Shown in pieces: positions 53,645 to 62,714 of a stretch of 64,000 bases of DNA. The stretch spans positions 2,593,046-2,657,045 of the forward strand of contig NZ_VLKC01000002.1 of the NCBI RefSeq assembly GCF_007830295.1, in the 5' to 3' direction. The notes beneath the pieces are model-generated. The model saw only the letters and a list, made by a program, of their open reading frames with translations. It was not told the origin of the DNA and did not search any database. Position numbers and translations under genes: made by a program. The stretch is from Sporomusa sp. KB1. Lineage in GTDB: Bacteria; Bacillota; Negativicutes; Sporomusales; Sporomusaceae. Position 1 is the first letter of the stretch, and every line of letters starts with the position of its first letter.

Positions 53645-54147
53645 ATGACACAAGCAGAACTTTTAAAGATTACTGATCTACGGTCAGCCTTAGAACTGTT
53701 AAAAACTATACCGGATCAATTAATCGAAACTAACGAACCGGTTGATCTGCAGGCCGAACTGGCAGGAGTATACCGCCATGTTGGCGCGGGCGGAACTGTG
53801 CAGCGTCCCACGCGCATTGGGCCGGCCATGATCTTTAATAATATAAAAGGACATGAAGGGGCCAAAGTAGTGACCGGAGTTTTGGCCAGCCGCGAAAGAG
53901 TGGCCATTATGCTTGGTACAAAACCGGAGCGGCTTGGTATGCTGCTTAATAAGGCGGTAGAAGCACCTGTTGCTCCTGTTACAATACCCCAAGACCAGGC
54001 TTTATGCCAGCAGGTTGTGCACTACGCGACGTTGTCGCGGGAATACACATTGATAAAGCCTCCGCAGCAGATATTCATGAACTAAATGCAAACTGTGATT
54101 ATGTCATCAAAAAGCTGATAAACAGGATACAGGCGTTAGAACTGTAA
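53645..54147 (+). pseudogene. Truncated UbiD-family decarboxylase with frameshifted tail
   Basis: ATG 53645 (AGAGGAG upstream) starts a UbiD-like N-terminus: DLRSALELLKTIPDQ, GVYRHVGAGG, RPTRIGPAMIFNNIKGHEG and VAIMLGTKPERL. The full family is over 450 residues; only about 120 remain. The frame then ends at 54085, while the +1 frame continues as protein-like sequence (AGIHIDKASAADIHELNANC ... LINRIQALEL) to TAA 54147. A large deletion plus frameshift is the simplest reading. The tail may come from another gene. Confidence 0.65.
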
Positions 54148-54240
54148 TTTTAGATAATTCAAAGCGTTTTGTGGTTAATACAGTTTTGTTGGCTTGAGTG
54201 GTTAAGACATGAATTGCAAACTATTATCCAGATCTACCAT

Positions 54241-54292
54241 GGGTGGGACAGGTTTGCTGTCCCTTGGCTGGGCAAAGCGCCTGTCCATACCC
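54241..54292. repeat. Large hairpin of unknown role
   Basis: GGGTGGGACAGG pairs with CCTGTCCATACCC around a 27-base loop that itself contains TGTCCCTTGGCTGGG. It lies between the UbiD fragment and the terminator. Confidence 0.4.
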
Positions 54293-54306
54293 AAAGAGCT
54301 AATCAA

Positions 54307-54342
54307 AACAGGGAGAGCCATTAGGCTTCTCCCTGTTTTTTC
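54307..54342. terminator. Bidirectional terminator
   Basis: AACAGGGAGA pairs with TCTCCCTGTT, flanked by TTTTTT on the plus side and AAAA (Ts on the minus side). It lies between two convergent units: the UbiD remnant and the leftward TCA operon. Confidence 0.8.
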
Positions 54343-54368
54343 GCAATAAGGCGTTTTTAATTTTTTAA

Positions 54369-55370
54369 TCACAAATTTCGGATGAGAGCCGCTGTAATAT
54401 CTTCGGTTGTGGCCGAACCACCAAGATCAGGAGTGAGCGTCGTCCCCGCAGATAAAACTTTGCTAATGGCCTGTTCGACCCGGGTGCCAATGTCTCTGGC
54501 ATCAATGGAATTAAGCAGCATAACACCAGATAGCAGCAGCGCGATTGGGTTTGCCATATTTTTTCCGGCAATGTCGGGTGCCGTTCCATGAACAGCCTCA
54601 AAGATAGAACAGTCTGCGCCGATATTAGCTCCCGGCACCACACCAAGACCGCCTACCAGGCCGGCGCACAGGTCGGATATGATATCACCGTACAAATTTG
54701 GTGCCAGGAGTATGTCGAATTTTTCCGGAGCGATTACTAGCTGCATACAAAGATTGTCAACGATGACTTCGTTATACTCTATCGACGGATAGTTAGCAGC
54801 AGTTTGCCGAGCACATTCCAGGAAGAGACCGTCTGAAAGTTTCATAATATTTGCTTTGTGCACTGCTGTTACTTTGCGCCGGCCATGGGTAACAGCGTAA
54901 TGAAACGCTGCTTCGGCAATTCGCAGGGAAGCGGCTGCAGTAATGATTTTTATTGATTCGGCAGCGTCTTTGCCTACTTTGTGCTCAATGCCGGCATAGA
55001 GGTCTTCGGTGTTTTCGCGGAAAACCACGAGATCTACATTGTCGTACCGGCTTTTCACTCCAGCCAGTTTCTTTACCGGCCGCAGGTTGCAATAAAGATC
55101 GAAGGTTTGCCGCAGTGTTACATTAATACTGCGGTGACCTTTGCCGATGTCTGTAGTTAATGGACCTTTGAGAGCCAGGCGGGTTGCTTTTATACTGGCT
55201 AATGTTTCCTCAGGCAGGGCCGTGCCCAGGGACGCTAATGCCGTATGCCCGGCAGTACGAACATCCCAGGTTACAGGTGCACCGGCGGCTGCAAATACTG
55301 TCTGAACCGCTTTGCTGATTTCCGGCCCAATACCGTCGCCGGGAATGAGGGTTACTTTATGCTTATCCAT
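54369..55370 (-). CDS. NAD-type isocitrate dehydrogenase
   Basis: 333 residues from ATG 55370, with AAGGAGAG upstream. The isocitrate/isopropylmalate dehydrogenase fold is clear: LIPGDGIGPEI, NLYGDIISDL and GSAPDIAGK-like HGTAPDIAGKNMANP. SINVTLRQTFDLYCNLRP fits isocitrate rather than isopropylmalate enzymes. It makes 2-oxoglutarate after citrate synthase and aconitase, which lie upstream in the same operon. It begins four bases after the aconitase stop. Confidence 0.87.
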   Translation of the reverse strand: MDKHKVTLIPGDGIGPEISKAVQTVFAAAGAPVTWDVRTAGHTALASLGTALPEETLASIKATRLALKGPLTTDIGKGHRSINVTLRQTFDLYCNLRPVKKLAGVKSRYDNVDLVVFRENTEDLYAGIEHKVGKDAAESIKIITAAASLRIAEAAFHYAVTHGRRKVTAVHKANIMKLSDGLFLECARQTAANYPSIEYNEVIVDNLCMQLVIAPEKFDILLAPNLYGDIISDLCAGLVGGLGVVPGANIGADCSIFEAVHGTAPDIAGKNMANPIALLLSGVMLLNSIDARDIGTRVEQAISKVLSAGTTLTPDLGGSATTEDITAALIRNL

Positions 55371-55374
55371 GGTC

Positions 55375-57303
55375 TCACTCTCCTTTCTCTCTGGTGTGAT
55401 TGAGCAGACCACCGGCAAGTAGTATGCTTTGCTCCCGGCTGGTAAGGTCAACTTTTAGGAGGATCGGGCGCTTGGCTTCTCCATAGGTTGCCTGAATACG
55501 ATCACCGGCAAGTATTTGGGCCTGAATATTTTCGATTATTATTTCTGTTCCAAGTTCAAGCGCAGCATAATCAGCAGGGTCATTAAAAGTGAAAGGAACA
55601 ATACCGAAATTAATGAGATTGGCTCTGTGGATACGGGCAAATGATTTGGCGATTACCCCTTTTATCCCCAGATATAAGGGGGCCAGGGCAGCATGTTCCC
55701 GGCTGGAACCTTGACCGTAATTGGTTCCGGCGACAATAAATCCGCCTCTTCTCATTATAGCTCTTTCGGGGAAATTAGGATCAAGACTATGAAAACAGTA
55801 GTTGGCCAAATGAGGGATATTGGAACGATAGGGCAGCAAATGTGCATGAGAGGGCATAATATGATCAGTAGTTATGTTGTCGCCTGGTTTTAGCAGAATT
55901 TCGCCACAAAGCACCGGTGGTAGTTTGTCAGCCCGGGGAAAAGGCTTAATGTTCGGACCCCTGATTATCTCAATATCTGAACCATTTTCCGGCGGGAGAA
56001 GTAAGAGGCTGTTGTCGGCTATTACAGGAGCTGAGGTATTGACTACCGGCGGATTTCCTATATCCCGCGGGTCGGTAAGCACTCCCGTTAAGGCACTGGC
56101 GGCTGCAACCTCGGGACTGGTGAGATAAATTTGAGCGTCCGGTGTTCCACTGCGCCCCTCAAAATTGCGATTAAATGTGCGTAGTGATATTCCGCCTGAG
56201 CGGGGCGCCTGCCCCATGCCAATGCAGGGGCCGCAAGCACATTCCAGAATCCGTGCACCGGCCTGAATCATAGCCGCCAGGGCGCCATCTCTGGCAAGCA
56301 TCGCCAATACCTGTTTCGAACCAGGAGATATGGCTAGCGAAATGTTAGGATGAACACTTTTTCCTTCAAGGATTTTAGCCACTTTTAGTAAATCTGAGTA
56401 AGAAGAATTTGTACAACTGCCGATAAGAACCTGGTCTAAAGCGATACCGGACAATTCCCGTACCGGAACAACGTTATCAGGACTGTGTGGCTTGGCAATA
56501 AGCGGTTCCAGGTCGGTAAGGTTTATAATTACTTCTTCGTCATAACGCGCATTATCATCAGCAATAAGTGAGACCCAGGCATCGGCTCTTCCCTGGCTGG
56601 CAAGGAAAGTCCGGGTTTGCTCATCGCTGGGGAAGATGGAGGTGGTAGCACCAAGTTCAGCCCCCATGTTGGTGATTGTTGCTCTTTCTGGAACAGAAAG
56701 CTGAGCCAGGCCAGGACCGCTATATTCGAAGATGCGTCCGACTCCGCCTTTTACAGTCAGCCGCCTGAGCAGTTCTAAGATGATGTCTTTTGCTGACGTC
56801 CAGGGAGGCAGTTGTCCTCTTAATTCTACTTTGCAGATACTGGGCATGCGCAGGTAGTAGGCTCCACCAGCCATCGCTACTGCTACGTCAAGACCGCCGG
56901 CACCGATGGCAAGCATTCCCAGACCGCCGGCTGTTGGCGTATGACTGTCTGAACCGAGCAATGTCCAGCCCGGACGTCCGAAGCGTTCCAGATTAACCTG
57001 ATGGCAAATGCCGTTACCGGGTTTAGAGAACACGATGCCGTGTTTGGCAGCCACTGTCTCGATATACCGGTGATCGTCGGCATTTTCGTAACCGCACTGC
57101 AAGGTGTTATGATCAATGTAGGCAACAGACAGTTTGGTTTTAACTCTGGGAATATCTATCGCTTCCAGCTGTAAGTAAGCCATGGTTCCGGTGGAGTCCT
57201 GGGTTAATGTCTGATCAATACGGATAGCGATTTCTGTACCTGACTTCAGTTCTCCGCTGACCAAATGAGAACCAAGTATTTTTTCTGTGAGTGTAAGAGC
57301 CAT
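55375..57303 (-). CDS. Aconitate hydratase (single-chain, 642 aa)
   Basis: 642 residues from ATG 57303 after AAGGAG. The [4Fe-4S] cysteines are visible: one in IGSCTNSSY and a pair in CACGPCIGMGQ. SDSHTPTAGGLGMLA and the C-terminal swivel block GTNYGQGSSREHAALAP are typical. It is about 100-250 residues shorter than AcnA/AcnB, like the short aconitases of anaerobes and archaea. It converts citrate to isocitrate for the next enzyme. Confidence 0.9.
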   Translation of the reverse strand: MALTLTEKILGSHLVSGELKSGTEIAIRIDQTLTQDSTGTMAYLQLEAIDIPRVKTKLSVAYIDHNTLQCGYENADDHRYIETVAAKHGIVFSKPGNGICHQVNLERFGRPGWTLLGSDSHTPTAGGLGMLAIGAGGLDVAVAMAGGAYYLRMPSICKVELRGQLPPWTSAKDIILELLRRLTVKGGVGRIFEYSGPGLAQLSVPERATITNMGAELGATTSIFPSDEQTRTFLASQGRADAWVSLIADDNARYDEEVIINLTDLEPLIAKPHSPDNVVPVRELSGIALDQVLIGSCTNSSYSDLLKVAKILEGKSVHPNISLAISPGSKQVLAMLARDGALAAMIQAGARILECACGPCIGMGQAPRSGGISLRTFNRNFEGRSGTPDAQIYLTSPEVAAASALTGVLTDPRDIGNPPVVNTSAPVIADNSLLLLPPENGSDIEIIRGPNIKPFPRADKLPPVLCGEILLKPGDNITTDHIMPSHAHLLPYRSNIPHLANYCFHSLDPNFPERAIMRRGGFIVAGTNYGQGSSREHAALAPLYLGIKGVIAKSFARIHRANLINFGIVPFTFNDPADYAALELGTEIIIENIQAQILAGDRIQATYGEAKRPILLKVDLTSREQSILLAGGLLNHTREKGE

Positions 57304-57328
57304 AGTTGTTAGTCTCCTTATACCGGCA

Positions 57329-58438
57329 TTAGCGATCCTCAACCGCAATCCAGCTTACTTCTTTTTTACCAATGTATTTTGCTCTGGGCCTGAGCAGCTG
57401 GTTGTTTTCATGCTGTTCCAGAATATGTGCAAGCCAGCCACTTGTCCGGCTGATAGCAAATATAAGCGTAAATAGATCACGCGGTATGCCCAGAGAGGTA
57501 TACACCAGTGCAGAATAGAAATCTACATTTGGCAGTAATGCCTTGCGCTCCTGGACGATATTTTCAATTTTTAGCGCCATTTCATACCAACGGGAGTCTT
57601 GCCGCCACTCGGCAAGTTCTTTTGCCAGTGGTCGTAAATATTTAACGCGCGGGTCACCTTTCTTATATACCCGGTGACCAAAGCCCATTATTAATTTGCT
57701 GTTTTTAATTCTTTGATCAAGATAGGATTCTACCTGACTTATAGTACCAATCTCCTCCAGCATAACGGCAACCTGTTCATTAGCATTTCCATGCAAGGGC
57801 CCTTTTAATGTGCCAATAGCAGATACGATGCCGGAATAAATATCTGACATTGTAGATACTGTAACGCGGGCAGCAAAAGTGGATGCATTTAATTCATGTT
57901 CGGCGTGCAGGATTAAACAGGTATCTAAGGCTTTAACTGCAATGGGAGCAGGTTTCTCGCCGGTAAGGAGCCAGAGAAAAGTCTCTGCCAGAGAATTGGC
58001 GGCGATGGTGTTTATTTCAATTGGTTCGAGGCCTTTGCGGATTCTGTCTATTGCTGCCACAATAGCAGCAATTCGGGCCATAATACGTATTGCTTTGCGG
58101 TGATCGGCTCCAAAGGAATGATCCATTACTTCATCATCAAAATGAGTAAGAAAGGATACACAAGTACGAAGTTTGGCCATTGCATTTCCCCAGGGCGCAT
58201 ATAATTTTAATAGAGCATAAATCTCAGGGGGCAGCTTGGAGTTTTCAGCCATATCTTCCTTCAGTGCTTTTAACTCTAGTCTGTTAGGCAGCCGTCCATA
58301 CCATAATAAATAGATGACCTCTTCAAAGGTAGCGTTTTTGGTCAGGTCATCTATTGTGTAACCTTGGTAGCGTAGAATACCATCCTCAATGGAGCAGATC
58401 GAAGTTTCACAAGCAATCACATCGGTCATTCCAGCCAT
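57329..58438 (-). CDS. Citrate synthase (Si type)
   Basis: 369 residues, GAGAGGAG upstream. His/Asp residues in GPLHGNANE, MGFGHRVYKKGDPR and the EHELNAS block match the Si citrate synthase active site. It is first of three leftward genes (citrate synthase, aconitase, isocitrate dehydrogenase), an oxidative half-cycle that supplies 2-oxoglutarate and glutamate in an anaerobe. The gap to aconitase is 25 bases. Confidence 0.9.
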   Translation of the reverse strand: MAGMTDVIACETSICSIEDGILRYQGYTIDDLTKNATFEEVIYLLWYGRLPNRLELKALKEDMAENSKLPPEIYALLKLYAPWGNAMAKLRTCVSFLTHFDDEVMDHSFGADHRKAIRIMARIAAIVAAIDRIRKGLEPIEINTIAANSLAETFLWLLTGEKPAPIAVKALDTCLILHAEHELNASTFAARVTVSTMSDIYSGIVSAIGTLKGPLHGNANEQVAVMLEEIGTISQVESYLDQRIKNSKLIMGFGHRVYKKGDPRVKYLRPLAKELAEWRQDSRWYEMALKIENIVQERKALLPNVDFYSALVYTSLGIPRDLFTLIFAISRTSGWLAHILEQHENNQLLRPRAKYIGKKEVSWIAVEDR

Positions 58439-58514
58439 TATTTCAGCTCCTCTCTCTTACATTGTGTTTTACTGGAATGCTATACTTATAAGGTATAATG
58501 CTTTTCATTATAAT

Positions 58515-58546
58515 AGTGATTTATTAGATAATCAAGTGATTTATTA
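58515..58546. promoter_or_regulatory. Direct repeat AGTGATTTATTA in the divergent promoter region
   Basis: Two exact 12-bp copies (58515-58526, 58535-58546) with a 20-bp period, two helical turns, lie between the divergent citrate synthase and Crp/Fnr genes. A TATAAT on each strand is close by (GGTATAATGC near 58493). They may be binding sites of a regulator acting on one or both genes. Confidence 0.5.
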
Positions 58547-58637
58547 CAAAACATCGACGTTTATTATCGAAATCACATAGCGTGTTGCACATTTGATTAA
58601 TACAAAGGGACAAAAGTGCGGAACGAGAGGATTTATT

Positions 58638-59330
58638 ATGAATTTAAATACCAGTGAGGCTGTGGCACTTGTGGAGATACTTCAGCAAGCAACTCCCGAT
58701 TCGATCAGAGCTTTGTCTGCCTGTGGCAGGCTGCGCTGCCTGGCGAAGGGGGAGCATTTATTTCTTGATAAAGAACCGGTAGAACACCTTTATATTGTTA
58801 TCAGCGGCTTTGTCACACTCTATACGGTTGACCCTCAGGGGGAGAAAAAAGTCATCTTTCTTTTAGATAAAGGAAAACTTATTAATGAGGCAGTTTTGCA
58901 AGGGCTTCCTGCCTCCATTAATTGCGAAGTATTTGAGGAAGCGCAAATTCTTTGTTTTGACAGGCAGGATTTCCTGCGCGTTATGGAACAGGATTTCGCA
59001 CTTACTAAAAGCGTGTTGGATTCTTTTGCCATGAAGGTCCGGCGACTTTATCGCCAAATGAAAAACACTCCTAATTCTGTGCGTGGTGATAAACGTATTG
59101 CTGCCAAGCTGTGGAAGCTGTCCAGAGATTACGGGGTTCCCTGCGCAAGCGGAACCAAAATTAAGATGGATTTGAGTATTACTTATCTTGCGGACATGCT
59201 GGGTTCCAGGCGCGAAACAGTTTCACGTCAGTTGAAAATTCTGGCCGGACAAGGGTTGATTCAAGTAAATGATGGTCAAATTACGATACCAGACCGTGAT
59301 AAACTTTCAAAATATTTCAAGCTGCCGTGA
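58638..59330 (+). CDS. Crp/Fnr-family transcriptional regulator
   Basis: 230 residues from ATG 58638, seven bases after GAGAGG. An N-terminal cyclic-nucleotide-binding-like barrel (about 20-125) and a C-terminal HTH (YLADMLGSRRETVSRQLKIL near 183) are clear. There is no N-terminal cysteine cluster of Fnr type; single cysteines at 37 and 42 flank SACGRLRC. It stands just before asrABC in the same direction but has its own terminator, so it may activate the sulfite reductase or the divergent TCA genes. Confidence 0.87.
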   Translation: MNLNTSEAVALVEILQQATPDSIRALSACGRLRCLAKGEHLFLDKEPVEHLYIVISGFVTLYTVDPQGEKKVIFLLDKGKLINEAVLQGLPASINCEVFEEAQILCFDRQDFLRVMEQDFALTKSVLDSFAMKVRRLYRQMKNTPNSVRGDKRIAAKLWKLSRDYGVPCASGTKIKMDLSITYLADMLGSRRETVSRQLKILAGQGLIQVNDGQITIPDRDKLSKYFKLP

Positions 59331-59351
59331 TTTTAGTCACGGCAGTTTTTT
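59322..59351 (+). terminator. Terminator overlapping the Crp/Fnr stop codon
   Basis: CTGCCGTGA (whose TGA is the stop) pairs with TCACGGCAG and is followed by TTTTTT. Confidence 0.9.
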
Positions 59352-59439
59352 ATATCCCAGGGTACAATTAGATTGTTAAAAAATACACAAGCGCGGATTG
59401 TTATTCCATACTACGTCAAGCAAAAAGGAAGGTGTAATC

Positions 59440-60462
59440 ATGGGCTATTGTTTGGATAAAGCGGGGTTCAATCAGGTATTACAAGCGTTGTCCCAGGAAA
59501 ATGTTGTTTATGCTCCCAGGCTATTTAAGGATGGGGGCGGGTTCTCAGATACGGATCGCGTTCGTTACGGGGAAATCCATACAGTGGAAGAAATTATTTT
59601 TGATCGTAAATCAGAGTATTCCTTTAAAGAGGTGCTGCTGCCGCTGTCACAGACTTTGTTTTTCTTTACCCAAGACGTGGTAAAGGAAGCTGACGCGCCG
59701 CAAAAGGGGGCAGTTATCTTATTGCGCAGTTGTGATTTGCATGCGGTCAAACGGCTTGATGCGATTTATCTGGGAAACGGCGGTGAAGATTATTATTATA
59801 AGCGGTTACGGGAAAAAGTAAAGTTTATTTTGATTGGCTGTCAGCACTCGTTTGAAAACTGTTTCTGTGTCGACATGGGAACAAACCAAACTGCTGACTA
59901 TGATGCTTACCTTGAAATGAAGAATGACAAGGTATATGTGGATAATCATAACAAGGTATGGGATGCGGCATTTGCTGCCCACAGTACGGGGACACCTGCT
60001 GTAATGCCTGCATATGTAACCCAGAATGAGACCCGCGTCCGTATTCCGGACGGGATTACATTAGATGTGATGCACTCCGGAATGTGGGATGAGTATGACA
60101 GCCGCTGCATAAATTGCGGTCGCTGCAATTTCGTCTGCCCCACCTGCACCTGTTTTACCATGCAGGATATATTCTACACTGATAACGGCAATGCCGGCGA
60201 AAGGCGCCGGGTGTGGGCAGCTTGTATGGTGGATGGCTTTACTGATGTTGCTGGCGGCGGCTCATACCGTAAGAAAAATGGCCAGAGAATGCGCTTTAAG
60301 GTATTGCACAAAGTATATGATTATAAAAAACGAAACGGCTATCATATGTGTGTAGGTTGCGGACGTTGTGACGATATCTGCCCGGAGTATATATCCTTTT
60401 CTAATTCCATAAATAAACTGGCTGATGCTAGTAAGGAGGTGGCGGCAAATGCCGGCAAATGA
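59440..60462 (+). CDS. asrA: Anaerobic sulfite reductase subunit A
   Basis: 340 residues from ATG 59440, AAGGAAGG upstream. Two [4Fe-4S] motifs, CINCGRCNFVCPTC near 225 and CVGCGRCDDICPEY near 310, fit AsrA, the ferredoxin-like electron carrier of the AsrABC complex. It overlaps asrB by 14 bases. Confidence 0.92.
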   Translation: MGYCLDKAGFNQVLQALSQENVVYAPRLFKDGGGFSDTDRVRYGEIHTVEEIIFDRKSEYSFKEVLLPLSQTLFFFTQDVVKEADAPQKGAVILLRSCDLHAVKRLDAIYLGNGGEDYYYKRLREKVKFILIGCQHSFENCFCVDMGTNQTADYDAYLEMKNDKVYVDNHNKVWDAAFAAHSTGTPAVMPAYVTQNETRVRIPDGITLDVMHSGMWDEYDSRCINCGRCNFVCPTCTCFTMQDIFYTDNGNAGERRRVWAACMVDGFTDVAGGGSYRKKNGQRMRFKVLHKVYDYKKRNGYHMCVGCGRCDDICPEYISFSNSINKLADASKEVAANAGK

Positions 60463-61243
60463 GTACCTTCCCTTCTTGTCTGAGATAAAGAAGGTTATCA
60501 AGCACACTGATATTGAATATACCTTTCGTCTTACTTATGAGGGGGAGGTGAAGCCAGGACAGTTTTTTGAAGTCTCCATCCCGAAGTATGGTGAAGCACC
60601 CATTTCAGTCAGCGGTATTGGTGAGGGGACAGTAGATTTGACCATCCGCCGGGTGGGTAAGGTTACTAATGAGATTTTTGAGCGTTATGTTGGTGATAAA
60701 CTGTTTATGCGCGGCCCCTATGGCAACGGTTTTGACATCGAAAACTACAAAGGCAAAGAGCTTGTAATAATAGCCGGAGGAACTGGCCTATCCCCGGTAA
60801 AAGGTGTGGTGGATTACTTTTCCAACCATAGTGAAGAAACAAAAGGCATGACGCTGATAGCAGGATTTAAGACACCACAGGATATTTTATTTCTTGAAGA
60901 TTTTGGCCGTTGGCAGCAAATGCTGGAGGTTATTTTGACGGTGGACTGTGCAGAAGGCGACACTGCCTGTCAGATTGGTTTGGTTACTCAATATATTCCA
61001 GAGCTTACGCTGAAAAATGCTGCTGAGGCAGTTGCTATTGTGGTTGGTCCGCCGATGATGATGAAGTTCACTACTCAGGGACTTTTGGATCGAGGATTTC
61101 GTGAGGAAAATATTTGGATTTCCCATGAACGGAAAATGTGCTGCGGTATCGGAAAATGCGGTCACTGTAAAATTGATGACACCTATGTTTGCCTTGACGG
61201 GCCGGTATTTAACTATGTAATCGGCCGTCAGCTGCTTGATTAG
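60449..61243 (+). CDS. asrB: Anaerobic sulfite reductase subunit B
   Basis: 264 residues from ATG 60449, with AAGGAGGTGG upstream. A ferredoxin-reductase-like FAD/NAD fold (GGTGLSPVKGVV near 110) and a C-terminal [2Fe-2S] motif with CCGIGKCGHCKI and a last Cys in YVCLDGP. It brings electrons from NAD(P)H to the complex. Close in length to Salmonella AsrB. Confidence 0.92.
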   Translation: MPANEYLPFLSEIKKVIKHTDIEYTFRLTYEGEVKPGQFFEVSIPKYGEAPISVSGIGEGTVDLTIRRVGKVTNEIFERYVGDKLFMRGPYGNGFDIENYKGKELVIIAGGTGLSPVKGVVDYFSNHSEETKGMTLIAGFKTPQDILFLEDFGRWQQMLEVILTVDCAEGDTACQIGLVTQYIPELTLKNAAEAVAIVVGPPMMMKFTTQGLLDRGFREENIWISHERKMCCGIGKCGHCKIDDTYVCLDGPVFNYVIGRQLLD

Positions 61244-61258
61244 AAGGGAGGGGTTCAA

Positions 61259-62221
61259 ATGGATGTCAATACCAAAAAGCTAAAGAAGAACGCCTTTCGG
61301 GTGACAAAACACAGAGGGTTGACAGCTGCCCGGATTCGGATTCCAGGTGGATATCTGGAAGCAAAATATTTAGCTATGATTCAAAATATCGCAGAAACCT
61401 GCGGTAACGGCATTGTTAATATTACAACCCGGCAAGGTTTTGAAATTCCCGGGATCAAATTTGAAGATATGCCTAAGGTCAATGAACTGCTCCAACCCAT
61501 TATCGCAGGACTCAACATTAACCAGGAGATTGTGGGACAAGGTTATACGGCCTCAGGGACAAGAAATGTTATGGCCTGCGTGGGCAATAATATATGCCCA
61601 TATGCCTGCTATAACACCTCGGCATTTGCGCAGCGGATTGAAAAAGCAATTTTCCCCAATGATCTGCATTTTAAGGTTGCGCTTACTGGCTGTCCGAATG
61701 ACTGTGCAAAAATAAGAATGCATGATTTTGGTATTATGGGTATGACCTTGCCCCACTATGACAGTAGTCGTTGTGTCAACTGTGGGGCCTGTGTAAAAGC
61801 TTGTGCCAGAAAATCAGTAAGCGCGCTGGAGACGGTAAATTTCAAGGTAGCGCGTGATACCAAGCAATGTATCGGCTGCGGCGAGTGTGTGCTGAATTGC
61901 CCGACTGGCGCCTGGGCGCGCAGCCATGAAAAATATTTTCGGTTAACTATTTTCGGCAGAACAGGCAAGAAAAATCCCCGTTTGGGTGAAGACTTCATTA
62001 AATGGGTAGATGAAGCCAGCATTATTAAAATTATTTGTAATACCTATGCTTATGTAAAAAATTACATTGATCCGTCCGCTCCCGGCGGCAAGGAGCATAT
62101 TGGGTACATTGTGGACAGAACAGGTTTTGAAGAATTCAAAAAATGGGCGCTGAAAGATGTTCATCTTCCGGCAAGAGCAGAAGTATGTACCCCTATTTAC
62201 TGGAAAGGTGTTACCTATTGA
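61259..62221 (+). CDS. asrC: Anaerobic sulfite reductase subunit C (siroheme)
   Basis: 320 residues, AGAAGGGAGGGG upstream. The siroheme/[4Fe-4S] cysteines are in CPYACYNTSA and CPNDCAK; two ferredoxin motifs, CVNCGACVKAC and CIGCGECVLNC, follow. AsrC reduces sulfite to sulfide. In this genome sulfide supply may also matter for the iron-sulfur and selenium enzymes, but detoxifying or assimilating sulfite is the direct role. Confidence 0.92.
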   Translation: MDVNTKKLKKNAFRVTKHRGLTAARIRIPGGYLEAKYLAMIQNIAETCGNGIVNITTRQGFEIPGIKFEDMPKVNELLQPIIAGLNINQEIVGQGYTASGTRNVMACVGNNICPYACYNTSAFAQRIEKAIFPNDLHFKVALTGCPNDCAKIRMHDFGIMGMTLPHYDSSRCVNCGACVKACARKSVSALETVNFKVARDTKQCIGCGECVLNCPTGAWARSHEKYFRLTIFGRTGKKNPRLGEDFIKWVDEASIIKIICNTYAYVKNYIDPSAPGGKEHIGYIVDRTGFEEFKKWALKDVHLPARAEVCTPIYWKGVTY

Positions 62222-62286
62222 TCCTTCCAGGCAATAGATTATCGCGGTATTTGTTTGTAATTGAGTGCCAAGAAAGGGGATACGTT

Positions 62287-62499
62287 ATGAAAGTCTGGCA
62301 ATGGTTTTGTCAGCTAGGTACTTACAAAAAAACGGATTTAGTCAGAGTCAGATATAAGGAGAAAAGTGCTGCTCATTGTAATACAGGACAATCAGGAGTC
62401 GAAAGTGTATGTACGCGATTGAGCGGCAATGCAGGCTGCCAATGTGGCAGTACCATGCGTGGACTGCATTGTATCTGGTCATATTACCGGATGAATTAA
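62287..62499 (+). CDS. Doubtful small reading frame (70 aa)
   Basis: ATG 62287 has GAAAGGGGA six bases upstream and reads MKVWQWFCQLGTYKKTD..., ending at TAA 62499. There is no recognisable domain and cysteine content is high. The good SD is the only support; it may be chance. Confidence 0.25.
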   Translation: MKVWQWFCQLGTYKKTDLVRVRYKEKSAAHCNTGQSGVESVCTRLSGNAGCQCGSTMRGLHCIWSYYRMN

Positions 62500-62534
62500 C
62501 AGCTATATATTTCGCACTAAAGAATGCTACAGGC

Positions 62535-62610
62535 GCAGGCGGGTGGTGTATTGACAACGCTCCACCACTGGCGTTTGACTTCCGCTTATGTCAACAGACC
62601 ACCCGCCTGC
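62535..62610. repeat. 13-bp inverted repeat
   Basis: GCAGGCGGGTGGT (62535-62547) and ACCACCCGCCTGC (62598-62610) enclose 50 bases that contain a second pairing (CCACCACTGG region). It could be a small palindromic repeat element or part of the terminator zone between asrC and the convergent ABC genes. Confidence 0.5.
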
Positions 62611-62661
62611 AAAACTTTACTGCGTTGTATATAGCAAGGATGCTGTTAAAAAGCAATAATG

Positions 62662-62705
62662 AAAAAGAGCTAGAACCCATGCAAGCAAGGTTTCTAGCTC
62701 TTTTT
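62662..62705. terminator. Bidirectional terminator between asrC and the ABC genes
   Basis: AAAAAGAGCTAGAAACC-type arms (AAAAAGAGCTAGAACC and GGTTTCTAGCTCTTTTT) form a long stem with T runs on both strands. Confidence 0.85.
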
Positions 62706-62714
62706 CAGTTAATG

